Assembly (NCBI GenBank): GCA_016932165.1
Contig: JAFGDK010000074.1
Coordinates: forward strand, 30,202-94,201
DNA length: 64,000 nucleotides
Source of the DNA: Anaerolineales bacterium
GTDB lineage: Bacteria; Chloroflexota; Anaerolineae; Anaerolineales; UBA11579
Direction of reading: 5' to 3'
Shown here piece by piece: positions 7,890-16,365 of the stretch. Every line of letters begins with the position of its first letter. Position 1 is the first letter of the stretch. The notes below the pieces were generated by a model that did no database searches, was not told where the DNA came from, and saw only the letters and a list, made by a program, of their open reading frames with translations. The translations under genes were made by a program, and so were the position numbers.

Positions 7890-7923
7890 AAAAAACACAA
7901 CCGACTGGTTGTGTTTTTTTTTC
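7890..7923 (+). terminator. Intrinsic terminator after the 65-aa gene
   Basis: Stem 7896-7902 with 7907-7913, extended by flanking A:T pairs, loop GACT, followed by a run of nine or more T. Confidence 0.9.
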
Positions 7924-7942
7924 TTGGTCTCTGCAGCGGATA

Positions 7943-7971
7943 TTGACCCAAATTTCACAATCATTTATAAT
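7943..7971 (+). promoter_or_regulatory. Sigma-70-type promoter of the FMN-riboswitch operon
   Basis: TTGACC (7943-7948) and TATAAT (7966-7971) with an ideal 17-nt spacer, about 45 nt before the riboswitch. It is one of the best consensus promoters in the window. Confidence 0.75.
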
Positions 7972-8013
7972 TCACACACAATCAATCTGAGCCGGAATCC
8001 TATAGGCTCTTCA

Positions 8014-8153
8014 TACCTTCGGGGCAGGGTGAGTGACAGGTCTAGACCTGTTGCAATTCCCGATCGGTGGTACAGCCCACGAGCAGGTTTTTCCAGCCTG
8101 CATGATCTGGTGTAATTCCAGGGCCGACGGTATAGTCCGGATGAAAGAAGGAT
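8014..8153 (+). ncRNA. FMN riboswitch (RFN element)
   Basis: The conserved FMN aptamer blocks are present in order: CTTCGGGGCAGGGTG at the 5' side, AATTCCCGATCGG, TACAGCCCACGAGC, GATCTGGTG..AATTCCAGGGCCGACGG, and TAGTCCGGATGAAAGAAGG at the 3' side. P1 closes by pairing CCTTC (8016-8020) with GAAGG (8147-8151). The variable P3-type stem holds AACAGGTC-like pairs. A terminator hairpin follows at 8205-8231, so FMN binding is expected to stop transcription of the transporter genes downstream. Confidence 0.95.
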
Positions 8154-8204
8154 GCACCAGGCAAGCGCGAGAGCGCGGATCTCCTGTGTGCCGAAAGCAG
8201 CACC

Positions 8205-8231
8205 CCGAAAACATATCGTTTTCGGTTTTTT
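8205..8231 (+). terminator. Riboswitch-controlled intrinsic terminator
   Basis: Perfect 8-bp stem (8205-8212 with 8218-8225), 5-nt loop and TTTTTT, between the FMN aptamer and the transporter operon. It is the expression platform of the riboswitch. Confidence 0.9.
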
Positions 8232-8304
8232 GTTCTAGGCGTTGTCTTTCTGGATTGAAATCCTTTTCCAGCCCCGGGGGAAATTGGCTGGTGGCATCTC
8301 AATT

Positions 8305-9111
8305 ATGGAGAAAAACAGGAGTGAACTAAAAATATCTGCAAAAGGCAGGAGGAATGGCCTCTTCCTGCTGCCGTTCACCATCGCGCTGGCCCTCTTCCTC
8401 TGGTATCTGATCGTGTGGCTGGGAGATTTGCCGTCGTTTATCCTGCCGACACCTGATTTGGTAATAGCTCGCTTTCTTCAAATCTTACAGGATGGTTCTC
8501 TGTTAAAGCATTTTGGCATCACATTAGGGGAAGTCTTGCTTGGGTTGGGTTTTGGTTCTGTGACAGCAGCCTTGTTGGGGTATCTTCTGGCAAAATCCAA
8601 GCGTCTGGAGCGGCTTCTGGCGCCATATATTGTGGCCAGCCAATCAGTGCCAGTGGTGGCGATTGCCCCACTGCTGATCATCTGGTTTGGTCCTGGGCTG
8701 CTCTCAAAGGTGTTGATCTGCGCCCTGATTGTGTTCTTCCCGATTTTAATCAACACTGTGGTGGGCGTCCGGGCAGTGCCAGCAGACCTGTATGATCTGA
8801 TGCGCTCCCTGAAAGCCACCCGCTGGCAGGTGTTCAGCCAACTGGAGGTGCCGGCAGCTATGCCAGTGCTGCTGGGCGGTCTGCGCATTGGCGCCACCCT
8901 CTCAGTGATCGGCGCAGTGGTGGGAGAATTTGTTGGATCTGACCGCGGGCTTGGTTTCCTGATCAATGTGGGACGCGGCCAATATGATGTTGCCCTGGTG
9001 TTTGTGGCTGTTTTTAGTCTGGTGTTCATGGCGTTGATGCTTTATGGCCTGGTTGTTTTATTGGAGTCTCGGTTGCTGGCATGGCAGCAGCGGCCTGAAG
9101 ATGATGAATGA
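8305..9111 (+). CDS. ABC transporter permease, probable riboflavin importer (RibX-type)
   Basis: The 268-aa integral membrane protein has about six hydrophobic segments and the binding-protein-dependent permease signature near 'VPADLYDLMRSLKATRWQVF' (EAA-type loop). It resembles the SsuC/TauC/ThiX permeases. Position behind an FMN riboswitch and next to an NMT1/THI5-like lipoprotein suggests riboflavin (or a flavin precursor) import, as proposed for RibXY in Chloroflexota. ATG 8305 is taken as start because an upstream TTG at 8242 lies only 11 nt after the terminator; neither has a strong ribosome-binding site. The function follows from context; the fold is certain. Confidence 0.82.
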   Translation: MEKNRSELKISAKGRRNGLFLLPFTIALALFLWYLIVWLGDLPSFILPTPDLVIARFLQILQDGSLLKHFGITLGEVLLGLGFGSVTAALLGYLLAKSKRLERLLAPYIVASQSVPVVAIAPLLIIWFGPGLLSKVLICALIVFFPILINTVVGVRAVPADLYDLMRSLKATRWQVFSQLEVPAAMPVLLGGLRIGATLSVIGAVVGEFVGSDRGLGFLINVGRGQYDVALVFVAVFSLVFMALMLYGLVVLLESRLLAWQQRPEDDE

Positions 9112-9135
9112 TTACCATACAGGAGATTACGGTTG

Positions 9136-10134
9136 ATGATGAAACGGATAACAAGAATTTTACTGAGTGGCATGATTTTGGCGGTTTTCCTGGCTGCTTG
9201 TGGGTCTGGGAGTGAACCGGAAGAGATAATCACTGAGGGAGATTTAATCGAAGTGATTCTCCCGCTGGGATATATTCCAAATATCCAGTTTGCGCCGTTG
9301 TACGTTGCTGTGGAAAAAGGATACTTTAAAGAGGCTGGCTTTGATGTCAGTTTTGATTACCGGTTCGAGACGGATGGTTTGGCATTGGTGGGCCAGGGTG
9401 AGCTTCCCTTTGCAGTTGTCTCAGGCGAGCAGGTGCTGCTGGCTCGTGCCCAGGGTGTACCGGTGAAGTATGTGGTTTCTTGGTATCAGAACTTCCCGGT
9501 CGGTGTGACTGCCAAGGTTGAATCTGGCATCCGCACCCCAGAAGACCTGGTAGGCAAAAGTGTAGGGCTTCCTGGTCTCTACGGTGCGAATTACATTGGT
9601 CTGATCGCCTTGCTGAATGCTGCTGGTGTGGATCCGGCCGATCTCACCTTGGAGTCGATTGGTTATAACCAGGTGGAGGCTTTGGTTTCTGATCAGCAAG
9701 ATGCGGTGGCAATTTATGTCACCAATGAGCCGGTGCAATTACGCGCCCAGGGATATGAGATCGATGAGATCCATGTGTCTGATTATGTGCAGTTAGTTGG
9801 CAACGGAATCATTACCAATGAAGAACTGATTGCCACCGATCCGCAGCTGGTTGAGCGATTTGTGAAAGCATTTTTAGAGGGCTTGGCCGATGCAATCGCT
9901 GACCCCGAAGAAGCCTACCAGCTCAGCCTGAACCATGTGGAAGGGTTGGCCGATGCGGATAAGACCATCCAAATGGAAGTGCTTCGCCGCTCGATTGGTT
10001 ATTGGGAAGCGGAACCTTTAGGAAAAATTAATCCGGACGGCTGGGATAATATGCTGGAAGTACTTCTAAGTATGGAGCTGCTGGCCGAGCCGATCCCGGT
10101 TGAGGAGGCTTACACTACGGAATTTGTGAAGTGA
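9136..10134 (+). CDS. ABC transporter substrate-binding lipoprotein, NMT1/THI5-like (RibY-type)
   Basis: The 332-aa protein has a lipoprotein signal, 'MILAVFLAACGSG', with the acylated Cys in LAAC, so it is anchored outside the cytoplasmic membrane. The mature part is a two-lobed NMT1/THI5-like binding protein: 'LGYIPNIQFAPLYVAVEKGY' is the usual entry strand and 'EDLVGKSVGLPGLYGANY' follows. Relatives bind pyrimidine precursors, taurine or flavins; the upstream FMN riboswitch favours riboflavin. AGGAG at 9121-9125 serves ATG 9136 or the adjacent TTG 9133 or ATG 9139. Same operon as the permease and ATPase. Confidence 0.85.
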   Translation: MMKRITRILLSGMILAVFLAACGSGSEPEEIITEGDLIEVILPLGYIPNIQFAPLYVAVEKGYFKEAGFDVSFDYRFETDGLALVGQGELPFAVVSGEQVLLARAQGVPVKYVVSWYQNFPVGVTAKVESGIRTPEDLVGKSVGLPGLYGANYIGLIALLNAAGVDPADLTLESIGYNQVEALVSDQQDAVAIYVTNEPVQLRAQGYEIDEIHVSDYVQLVGNGIITNEELIATDPQLVERFVKAFLEGLADAIADPEEAYQLSLNHVEGLADADKTIQMEVLRRSIGYWEAEPLGKINPDGWDNMLEVLLSMELLAEPIPVEEAYTTEFVK

Positions 10135-10141
10135 GGTTAGA

Positions 10142-10909
10142 TTGAGCGCTGCTGACGCCGCCTTTCTGATTGTAGATCGGCTGTCTGTTTCATTCCCCAA
10201 TGGAAATGGGGGGTTGAATGTATTGGACGATATCTCCTTTTCAATCCAAGAATCGGAGTTTGTTTGCCTGTTGGGTCCCTCTGGCAGCGGCAAATCTACT
10301 TTGCTTCGGATACTGGCTGGCTTGTTGGCTTATCAGCATGGGGAGGTAATCCTGGACAGGCAGCGGTTGGATGGGCCTCGGTCTGGCGTGGGAATTGTGT
10401 TCCAGAAGGCTAACCTGATGCCCTGGCGCACCGTGCGGGAAAATATTCAACTCCCTCTTGATCTGAACTCGGGCAGCCAATCAATTTCAGCCGAAACAGT
10501 GGAGGAATTGATTGATCTGGTAGGATTGTCTGGCTTTGAGGATACCCTGCCGCGTGAGTTGTCAGGTGGGATGGCACAGCGGGTGGCCATTGCTCGCGCC
10601 CTGGTGCATGATCCAGGCTTGCTGCTGCTGGATGAGCCCTTTGGGGCTTTGGATGCCCTGACGCGGGAACGCATGGCAGGTGAGTTACTGCGTATTTGGC
10701 ACGCCCGTCAGAAAACTGTGTTCATGGTGACACATGATATTGGTGAGGCTGTTTACCTTTCAGACCGGGTGCTGGCTTTCTCTGACCGGCCAGCAAAAAT
10801 CAGCCTCGATTTGAAGGTGGATTTACCGCGCCCCCGCGAGCTAGAGATGCGGTATACTCCTGTATTTGGAGAGATGGCTCTCCAATTAAGGAATGCACTG
10901 CGGCCCTGA
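10142..10909 (+). CDS. ABC transporter ATP-binding protein of the probable riboflavin importer
   Basis: The 255-aa ATPase energises the transporter encoded by the two preceding genes. It has Walker A 'GPSGSGKSTL', Q-loop 'VFQKANLMPW', signature 'ELSGGMAQRVAIARAL', Walker B 'LLLLDEPFGALD' and H-loop 'FMVTHDIGEAV'. It is closest in style to the SsuB/TauB/ThiZ class. The start is TTG 10142, 7 nt after the stop of the binding-protein gene, with a weak GAGGT ribosome site, so translation may be coupled. Substrate is inferred from the operon. Confidence 0.9.
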   Translation: MSAADAAFLIVDRLSVSFPNGNGGLNVLDDISFSIQESEFVCLLGPSGSGKSTLLRILAGLLAYQHGEVILDRQRLDGPRSGVGIVFQKANLMPWRTVRENIQLPLDLNSGSQSISAETVEELIDLVGLSGFEDTLPRELSGGMAQRVAIARALVHDPGLLLLDEPFGALDALTRERMAGELLRIWHARQKTVFMVTHDIGEAVYLSDRVLAFSDRPAKISLDLKVDLPRPRELEMRYTPVFGEMALQLRNALRP

Positions 10910-10936
10910 AAAATTGGAGAATAATTGGAGCATGCA

Positions 10937-11842
10937 ATGAAGAAATTAATATTTGGACTGGTGTTGATCGGTGTGTTGAGCGTGACCTCGCTTGCTGGTG
11001 CTCAAACAAGCTTAAAATTTGATCAGGTGCAGATCCAGTTCTGGCCGGAGTATGACCGCCCTGAAATGTTGGTGATTTTTACCCTGGAACTGCCGGCTGA
11101 ACAGGCTTTGCCGGTAGAGCTGTCTGTGCGTATTCCGGCACGGGTAGCCTCCCCCACTGCTGTGGCTGTGCTGGAAGGAAATCAGCTTGTCACCAGGGAG
11201 TATTCGCTCTCATCCGAGGACCCGTGGACGGTGGTTACTCTGACAGCGGATTCTCCGGTGATCCAATTGGAATATTACGACCCCCTCCTAAGCCAATCTG
11301 ACCGATCTCGTGATTTCCAATTCGAATGGTTTTTTGATTATCCACTTGATGAACTGGTGATCGCTGTCAAACAGCCGGTTCATGCTGTTGATCTGGTCTT
11401 CTCGCCTGATCTAGGTGTACCAACCGCCGGGGCAGATGGGTTGGATTTCTATAGTGCCAGTTTTGGAGCGCTGCCGGCTGGGGAGGTCTTCGCCTTCTCA
11501 CTGCAGTACCAAAAATCCGATGACCTGCTCAGCGCTGAACTGCTCTCCCAACCACTGGCTGAGGAGAGTGTTCAACCAGGCGCCACTGCAGGACAACAAA
11601 ACCAATTCCCCGCCTGGGGATGGGTGATTGTCGGCGCGGGTGCGGTGATTATTGCTGCTGGGGGTGTATATCTCTGGTCTATCAACACCCCAACGGCATT
11701 CAGCCGCTACCGGCAGAAGAAAGCTCGTTCACGCACTGCCAGATCTGGCGTGCCAGATGTTGTTTATTGCCATCAGTGCGGATTCCAGGCCAAACGGGGG
11801 GATAATTTCTGCCGCGAATGTGGTGAAAAATTGCGCCGCTAG
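10937..11842 (+). CDS. Secreted/membrane beta-sandwich protein with C-terminal zinc ribbon
   Basis: The 301-aa protein starts with a signal peptide ('IGVLSVTSLAGA'), followed by an extracytoplasmic beta-rich region (about 25-225), one transmembrane helix ('GWVIVGAGAVIIAAGGVYLW') and a short cytoplasmic tail ending in a four-Cys zinc ribbon ('YCHQCGF...FCRECGEKL'). Function is not recognised. Its layout resembles the C-terminal half of the diheme lipoprotein at 16366, which also has an extracytoplasmic beta domain plus one helix, so a role near cytochrome c maturation is a guess. Start ATG 10937 has GGAG 5 nt upstream; a TTG at 10925 is less likely. Confidence 0.72.
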   Translation: MKKLIFGLVLIGVLSVTSLAGAQTSLKFDQVQIQFWPEYDRPEMLVIFTLELPAEQALPVELSVRIPARVASPTAVAVLEGNQLVTREYSLSSEDPWTVVTLTADSPVIQLEYYDPLLSQSDRSRDFQFEWFFDYPLDELVIAVKQPVHAVDLVFSPDLGVPTAGADGLDFYSASFGALPAGEVFAFSLQYQKSDDLLSAELLSQPLAEESVQPGATAGQQNQFPAWGWVIVGAGAVIIAAGGVYLWSINTPTAFSRYRQKKARSRTARSGVPDVVYCHQCGFQAKRGDNFCRECGEKLRR

Positions 11843-11954
11843 GGTTGCTTATGACATTTGTCCCTTGAGATCTAGGGCAAGTGTAATAGACTAAATCAGA
11901 TATTCTTGGTAAGATTAGTTTTGGCAAGTTTAAATGAATAGGAAAGGTAAATTT

Positions 11955-11983
11955 TCGACAAACAGTTCTACTAGTAGTAAAAT
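11955..11983 (+). promoter_or_regulatory. Promoter of the cytochrome c maturation operon
   Basis: TCGACA (11955-11960) and TAAAAT (11978-11983) with a 17-nt spacer, both one mismatch from consensus, 31 nt before ccmE, which also has TGGAGG at 12003-12008. Confidence 0.6.
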
Positions 11984-12014
11984 TTATTGCTTTTAGACCT
12001 GTATGGAGGTTTGA

Positions 12015-12533
12015 ATGGAACACCTTGATTCTTATGAAGAGCCGGTTGGCAATCCCAATCGCGCAAAATTTATTTTTGGCGGATTGGTAATCCTGGCAGC
12101 AGTAGTGTACTTAATCATTTCATCAACACGCGCAGGAGCCCAATATTTCTTTACAGTTGATGAATTGATGGCCAGAGGGGAGAATGCGGTAGGAACCCGA
12201 GCCAAGATCTCCGGCGCAGTGATTGGAGAAACCATTGATTATGATGCTGAGTCCCTCACCCTGCGTTTCACGGTTGCCCATGTGCCCGCAGACAATGATC
12301 TCCTGGAAGATGAAGGCGGGCTGGCAATAGCCCTCCATCAGGCAGTGACAGACCCAAATCGAAAGCGTATGGAAGTGGTTTATTACGGCGTGATGCCAGA
12401 CTTGCTTCAAAATGAAGCGCAGGCGATCATGACTGGCGAACTGGGTGAGAACGGTGTTTTTGTAGCTGATGAACTGCTGCTTAAATGCCCCACCAGGTAT
12501 GATGAAGCACTACCTGAGCAATCTGAGGGATAA
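12015..12533 (+). CDS. ccmE: Cytochrome c maturation heme chaperone CcmE, CxxxY variant
   Basis: The 172-aa protein has an N-terminal transmembrane anchor (about 18-36) and the OB-fold of CcmE ('RAKISGAVIGETI', 'EVVYYGVMPDLLQNEAQAIM', 'GENGVFVADELLLKCPTRY'). CcmE carries heme from CcmC to the CcmF/H lyase on the outer face of the membrane. The usual heme-binding His of the 'HxxxY' motif is replaced by Cys158, giving C158-x-x-x-Y162, the form described for Desulfovibrio and archaea. It is the first gene of the core ccm operon, directly behind its promoter. Confidence 0.9.
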   Translation: MEHLDSYEEPVGNPNRAKFIFGGLVILAAVVYLIISSTRAGAQYFFTVDELMARGENAVGTRAKISGAVIGETIDYDAESLTLRFTVAHVPADNDLLEDEGGLAIALHQAVTDPNRKRMEVVYYGVMPDLLQNEAQAIMTGELGENGVFVADELLLKCPTRYDEALPEQSEG

Positions 12534-12605
12534 GAAAACCCTTTAGCGAGGTGCAAACCTCTCAGCCATCCATTTTTATCGTTTTCTTGAAAAGGAGATG
12601 CCTTC

Positions 12606-14720
12606 ATGGTTGACACGCTTGTGAATTTTGGTCTTGGGGCATTGGTCTTGACGTTTGTTGTCTCCCTGTATGGAATTGGGGCGGCGGTGTTGGGGTATTT
12701 GCGTAAGCAGGATAATTTGCTGGAAAGTGCCAGGCACGCGATGTTGCTGACCTTTCCTCTGTTGACCATTTCAGTCACTATGATCGTAATCCTCTTGCTA
12801 CAAAACCATTTTGAAGTTTCATATGTTTCTCAGGTGACTAGCCGCAGTATGCCGGCTTATTTGAAAGTGACCGCGCTTTGGGGCGGGCAGCCGGGTTCCC
12901 TGTTGTTTTGGTCCTGGTTGATGGCTATCTTTTCCACCATGGTCGCCCTGCGGGATTGGTCCCGTGACCGGGAATTTATGCCCTGGGTGATCATTGTGGT
13001 ATTGGTGACCCTGACTTTCTTCCTTGTGCTGACGGTTTTCTTCGAGAATCCGTTTGCCCGCCTGTGGGCTGTGCAGAATGCGATGGGTGGTGAAGTGGTT
13101 GAGTCACTTTTCCGTCCAGCTGGTGCCACCCTGTTTGCTCCCCAGGATGGCCAGGGGTTGAATCCATTATTGCGCCATCCGGGGATGTTGATTCATCCCC
13201 CCATGCAGTACCTGGGTTTTGTCTCCTTTGTGATTCCGTATGCATTTGCGATTGCCGCGCTGATCACTGGCCGTACAGATACGCGGTGGATCAGGATCAC
13301 CCGCAAATGGACCCTGTGGGCCTGGTTGTTCCTTTCGCTCGGCCTGGTGCTGGGGATGCGCTGGGCATATGATGTGCTTGGTTGGGGCGGGTATTGGGGC
13401 TGGGATCCGGTAGAAAACGCCGCCCTGATGCCCTGGCTGACGGCAACGCCTTTCCTTCATTCGGTGATGATCCAGGAAAAACGCGGCCAGCTAAAGCGCT
13501 GGAATATGATTCTGGTGATCCTGACCTATGACTTGATTCTGTTTGGTACTTTTCTGGTGCGTTCCGGGGTACTTTCATCGGTGCATGCCTTTGCCGCAAG
13601 TCCTATTGGGCCTTTATTCTTTGGGTTCATTGCGCTTACCTTTGGTGTATCGGTCTATTTGCTCACCCAGCGCTGGGATGCTCTGCACACCGATACGCAG
13701 ATGACTTCCTGGTTTTCCCGGGAGGCATTCTTCCTGTTGAACAACTTATTCTTCGTCGCCATTTTGGTAATTGTCTTCGTGGGGGTGACCTATCCGATCA
13801 CCACTGAGGCGCTGGGTTTTGTGGGTGAGGCATTCCCTTCGGTGAGTCATATCTTCACAGGGCAAAAAGTGACGGTTGGAGCGGATTGGTATGAGCGCGC
13901 CACCGGCCCGTTTTGGGCTGCGCTGATCTTTCTGATGGGGGTTTGCCCGTTGACTGCCTGGCGGATTTCGACGATGAAATCGTTGGGCCGCAACATCTGG
14001 AAGCCGACAGCGGTCTCCTTTGTCGTCCCGGTAGTATTGGTGGCCGTTGGAATGCGCAATTGGCTGGGTGTATTTGCCTTCTGGTTGACTGCCCTGGTGA
14101 CTGCCGTGACCGTGTACGAGTTTTATAAAGGCGCGGCAGCCCGCAGCCGGCGCAACCAAACGAACTTTTTTGTTGAGTTATGGAAATTAATTGGCCGCAA
14201 CCGCCGGCGCTATGGGGGTTACATGATCCATTTCGGGATTGTGCTGATGGCCCTGGGTGTAATCGGCATTGAGATGTTCCAGACTCAAACTCAGGCAACT
14301 ATCGGTCTGGGCGAATCTGCTACGCTGGGTGAATATGATATCACCTACGATTCGCTGGCTGAGTTTGATACCGCCGACAACCGCAACGTAGCCCGTGCGG
14401 TGGTCAGCGTGTATAAGGATGGCGACAGGGTCGGCGAGCTTTACCCGCGCCGGGATTTTTTCTATGAATCCCGCCAGCCGATGACCATCCCCGGGGTACG
14501 CAGCACGCTGGGAGATGATTTTTATATCATCCTAGTTGATTGGCAGCCGATTTCAACCCAGCGAGCGACATTTAAGCTGTACCATAATCCTTTGGTCAAC
14601 TGGCTGTGGATTGGTTCGTTTGTGCTTATTTTTGGGACGCTGGTCGCCGCTTGGCCCGAGAGGGAGAACGAAGCTGTCCGTACAGCTGCTCATGAGACCC
14701 GGGCTGCTGTGACTGGATGA
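12606..14720 (+). CDS. ccmF: Heme lyase CcmF
   Basis: The 704-aa polytopic membrane protein is the heme lyase subunit that attaches heme to apocytochrome c. The tryptophan-rich WWD domain is clear ('GWGGYWGWDPVENAALMPWL', near residue 260), as is the N-terminal 'WGGQPGSLLFW' motif of CcmF. Conserved His residues lie near 'PGMLIHPPMQYLG' and 'PFLHSVM'. Length fits the family (about 650-700). AAAGGAG precedes ATG 12606. The 3' end overlaps the reading frame of ccmH. Confidence 0.94.
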   Translation: MVDTLVNFGLGALVLTFVVSLYGIGAAVLGYLRKQDNLLESARHAMLLTFPLLTISVTMIVILLLQNHFEVSYVSQVTSRSMPAYLKVTALWGGQPGSLLFWSWLMAIFSTMVALRDWSRDREFMPWVIIVVLVTLTFFLVLTVFFENPFARLWAVQNAMGGEVVESLFRPAGATLFAPQDGQGLNPLLRHPGMLIHPPMQYLGFVSFVIPYAFAIAALITGRTDTRWIRITRKWTLWAWLFLSLGLVLGMRWAYDVLGWGGYWGWDPVENAALMPWLTATPFLHSVMIQEKRGQLKRWNMILVILTYDLILFGTFLVRSGVLSSVHAFAASPIGPLFFGFIALTFGVSVYLLTQRWDALHTDTQMTSWFSREAFFLLNNLFFVAILVIVFVGVTYPITTEALGFVGEAFPSVSHIFTGQKVTVGADWYERATGPFWAALIFLMGVCPLTAWRISTMKSLGRNIWKPTAVSFVVPVVLVAVGMRNWLGVFAFWLTALVTAVTVYEFYKGAAARSRRNQTNFFVELWKLIGRNRRRYGGYMIHFGIVLMALGVIGIEMFQTQTQATIGLGESATLGEYDITYDSLAEFDTADNRNVARAVVSVYKDGDRVGELYPRRDFFYESRQPMTIPGVRSTLGDDFYIILVDWQPISTQRATFKLYHNPLVNWLWIGSFVLIFGTLVAAWPERENEAVRTAAHETRAAVTG

Positions 14721-14737
14721 TGGTTGAGGAGATGAAG

Positions 14738-15250
14738 ATGCGTAATCTCAGGATCTGGCTGTTGGCTTTGCTGGTGGTGGTCGCTGTCTATGGGGCTGCT
14801 CCACCGAAGGTGGTACTTGCCCAAGATAATGGACCGCAGCCGACGCCGTCTGATGATGAGGTCAATGCGATTGCCCGTGAGATGTATTGCCCGGTATGTG
14901 AAAATATTCCCCTGGATGTGTGCGGGACACAAGCCTGCGCCCAGTGGCGTGAGCAAATCCGGGAAAAACTGGCCGAGGGATGGACAGAAGACCAGATCAA
15001 GGATTATTTTGTGCAGCTTTACGGAGACCGGGTGTTATCCGAACCGCCGCGCCGGGGCTTGAACTGGGTTATTTATATCGTTCCTGGGCTGGCTTTTGTC
15101 GTTGGAGCATATGTGCTCTACCGTGGGATTAAGACCTGGACTGCGCCGGTAGTTGATGAGCCAGAATCTGAAGAAATGGCAGATACCGGGGCAGAGGAAA
15201 AGGATGAGTATATCTCCAAGTTGGAAGAGGAACTGAAGAAACGAGGATGA
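14738..15250 (+). CDS. ccmH: Cytochrome c maturation thiol oxidoreductase CcmH
   Basis: The 170-aa protein has a signal/anchor, then the CcmH domain with the redox pair C51-P-V-C54 ('REMYCPVCENIPLD') and the family helix 'EGWTEDQIKDYFVQLYGDRV', then a transmembrane helix and an acidic tail. CcmH keeps apocytochrome cysteines reduced for heme attachment. Two further cysteines, C62 and C67, follow, so four could form two pairs. ATG 14738 is preferred because GAGGAG lies 6 nt upstream; the frame also has ATG at 14717, which would overlap the ccmF stop. Confidence 0.88.
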   Translation: MRNLRIWLLALLVVVAVYGAAPPKVVLAQDNGPQPTPSDDEVNAIAREMYCPVCENIPLDVCGTQACAQWREQIREKLAEGWTEDQIKDYFVQLYGDRVLSEPPRRGLNWVIYIVPGLAFVVGAYVLYRGIKTWTAPVVDEPESEEMADTGAEEKDEYISKLEEELKKRG

Positions 15251-15281
15251 CCATTGCTTGTTTTTTAGGAGTAATTCAAAT

Positions 15282-15845
15282 ATGACTGATCAATTGCAAA
15301 CATCGGAGCCTGTAAAAAACAAGAGATCGCCAATCTGGCAAATCGTGATCTGGGGATCTGTGATTATATTATTGGGAATCGTCGCCATACAGTTGATTAA
15401 ATCCCAGCAGGGATCTATTGAGGTCGGTAAACCGGCCCCTGACTTTGTACTCACCACTTTCGAAGGCGAGGAATATGCCACCGAAGAGTTGCAGGGTAAG
15501 GTACTGCTAGTCAACTTCTGGGCCTCGTGGTGTAACCCCTGTGAATTGGAAGCGGCAGACCTGCAAACTGCCTGGGAATTGTATGAGCCGACGGGCGAAG
15601 TGGTCTTTTTGGGGGTGGATTGGACGGACACCGATACTGAAGCGCGTGAATATATGGAAAAATTTGGGATCACCTATCCCAGCGGTCCGGATTACGGCAC
15701 ACGCATATCCCAGGCTTTCCGCACTACAGGAGTGCCTGAAACCTATATCATTGATAAGGATGGGGTGTTAGCCTACGTGAAGATGGGCCCGTTTGCTTCG
15801 CTGCAAGAGATCATGGCGGCAATTGATCCTTTGTTGGCGCCATAG
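15282..15845 (+). CDS. Membrane-anchored thioredoxin-fold protein (CcmG/ResA/TlpA type)
   Basis: The 187-aa protein has one N-terminal membrane helix (about 18-38) and an extracytoplasmic thioredoxin-like domain with 'FWASWCNPCELE' (C84-N-P-C87) and the cis-Pro in 'TTGVPETYII'. CcmG-type proteins reduce CcmH and apocytochromes during cytochrome c assembly. Between ccmH and the CcmI-like gene this role is likely. AGGAG at 15267-15271 supports ATG 15282 over the earlier in-frame codon at 15258. Confidence 0.9.
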   Translation: MTDQLQTSEPVKNKRSPIWQIVIWGSVIILLGIVAIQLIKSQQGSIEVGKPAPDFVLTTFEGEEYATEELQGKVLLVNFWASWCNPCELEAADLQTAWELYEPTGEVVFLGVDWTDTDTEAREYMEKFGITYPSGPDYGTRISQAFRTTGVPETYIIDKDGVLAYVKMGPFASLQEIMAAIDPLLAP

Positions 15846-15859
15846 GTGAGGAATTAAGT

Positions 15860-16342
15860 ATGGATGTCGGTTCGATTTTACTGCTGTTGGCCTTGGTGGT
15901 TGTTGTAGGCGCTTTTATTGCCAGTCCCTTGCGGGGCGGGAGGAAGAGATCTTTGCAGCCTGAGATCAATATCGAACTCTCGGAACTGTTGGCTGAGCGC
16001 GAGCGTGTGCTGGAGGCCCTGGCTGAGCTGGACTTTGACAATGAAATGGGGAAGGTGCCAGAAACACTTTACCCGGTTCAGCGGGAAGCCCTCGTCAAGC
16101 GCGGGGCGGCTGTGCTGCGGCTGCTAGATGAGCACACGCTAGAGATCAAAGATGAGAGGGCTGAAATCCTTAAGATCGAGTACGACCGGTCGGATTCGAT
16201 TGAGGCCAAGATTGCTGCTAGGCGCATGGTAAAACCCTCAGATTTTGCAAGAAAAGATACTAAAGATAATTTTTGTGCAAATTGTGGTGCAAAACTCCGG
16301 CTGGACGATAAATTCTGCCCCGGCTGCGGGCAAAAACTGTAA
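15860..16342 (+). CDS. CcmI-like membrane protein with C-terminal zinc ribbon
   Basis: This 160-aa protein has one N-terminal membrane helix and a helical segment 'ERERVLEALAELDFDNEMGK' typical of the N-terminal part of CcmI/CycH (the E(L/F)DF..GK pattern), followed by a four-Cys zinc ribbon ('FCANCGAKL...FCPGCGQKL'). The TPR part of proteobacterial CcmI, which binds apocytochrome, is absent. Its place among ccm genes supports a role in apocytochrome handling, but the zinc ribbon would lie in the cytoplasm or periplasm depending on topology, which cannot be settled here. Confidence 0.78.
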   Translation: MDVGSILLLLALVVVVGAFIASPLRGGRKRSLQPEINIELSELLAERERVLEALAELDFDNEMGKVPETLYPVQREALVKRGAAVLRLLDEHTLEIKDERAEILKIEYDRSDSIEAKIAARRMVKPSDFARKDTKDNFCANCGAKLRLDDKFCPGCGQKL

Positions 16343-16365
16343 TCAACCTCCCTTCAGGATTTTCA

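Noticed and set aside
7882..8329. Short open frames across 7882-8329
   Set aside because: They overlap the FMN riboswitch and terminator and show no protein-like pattern.
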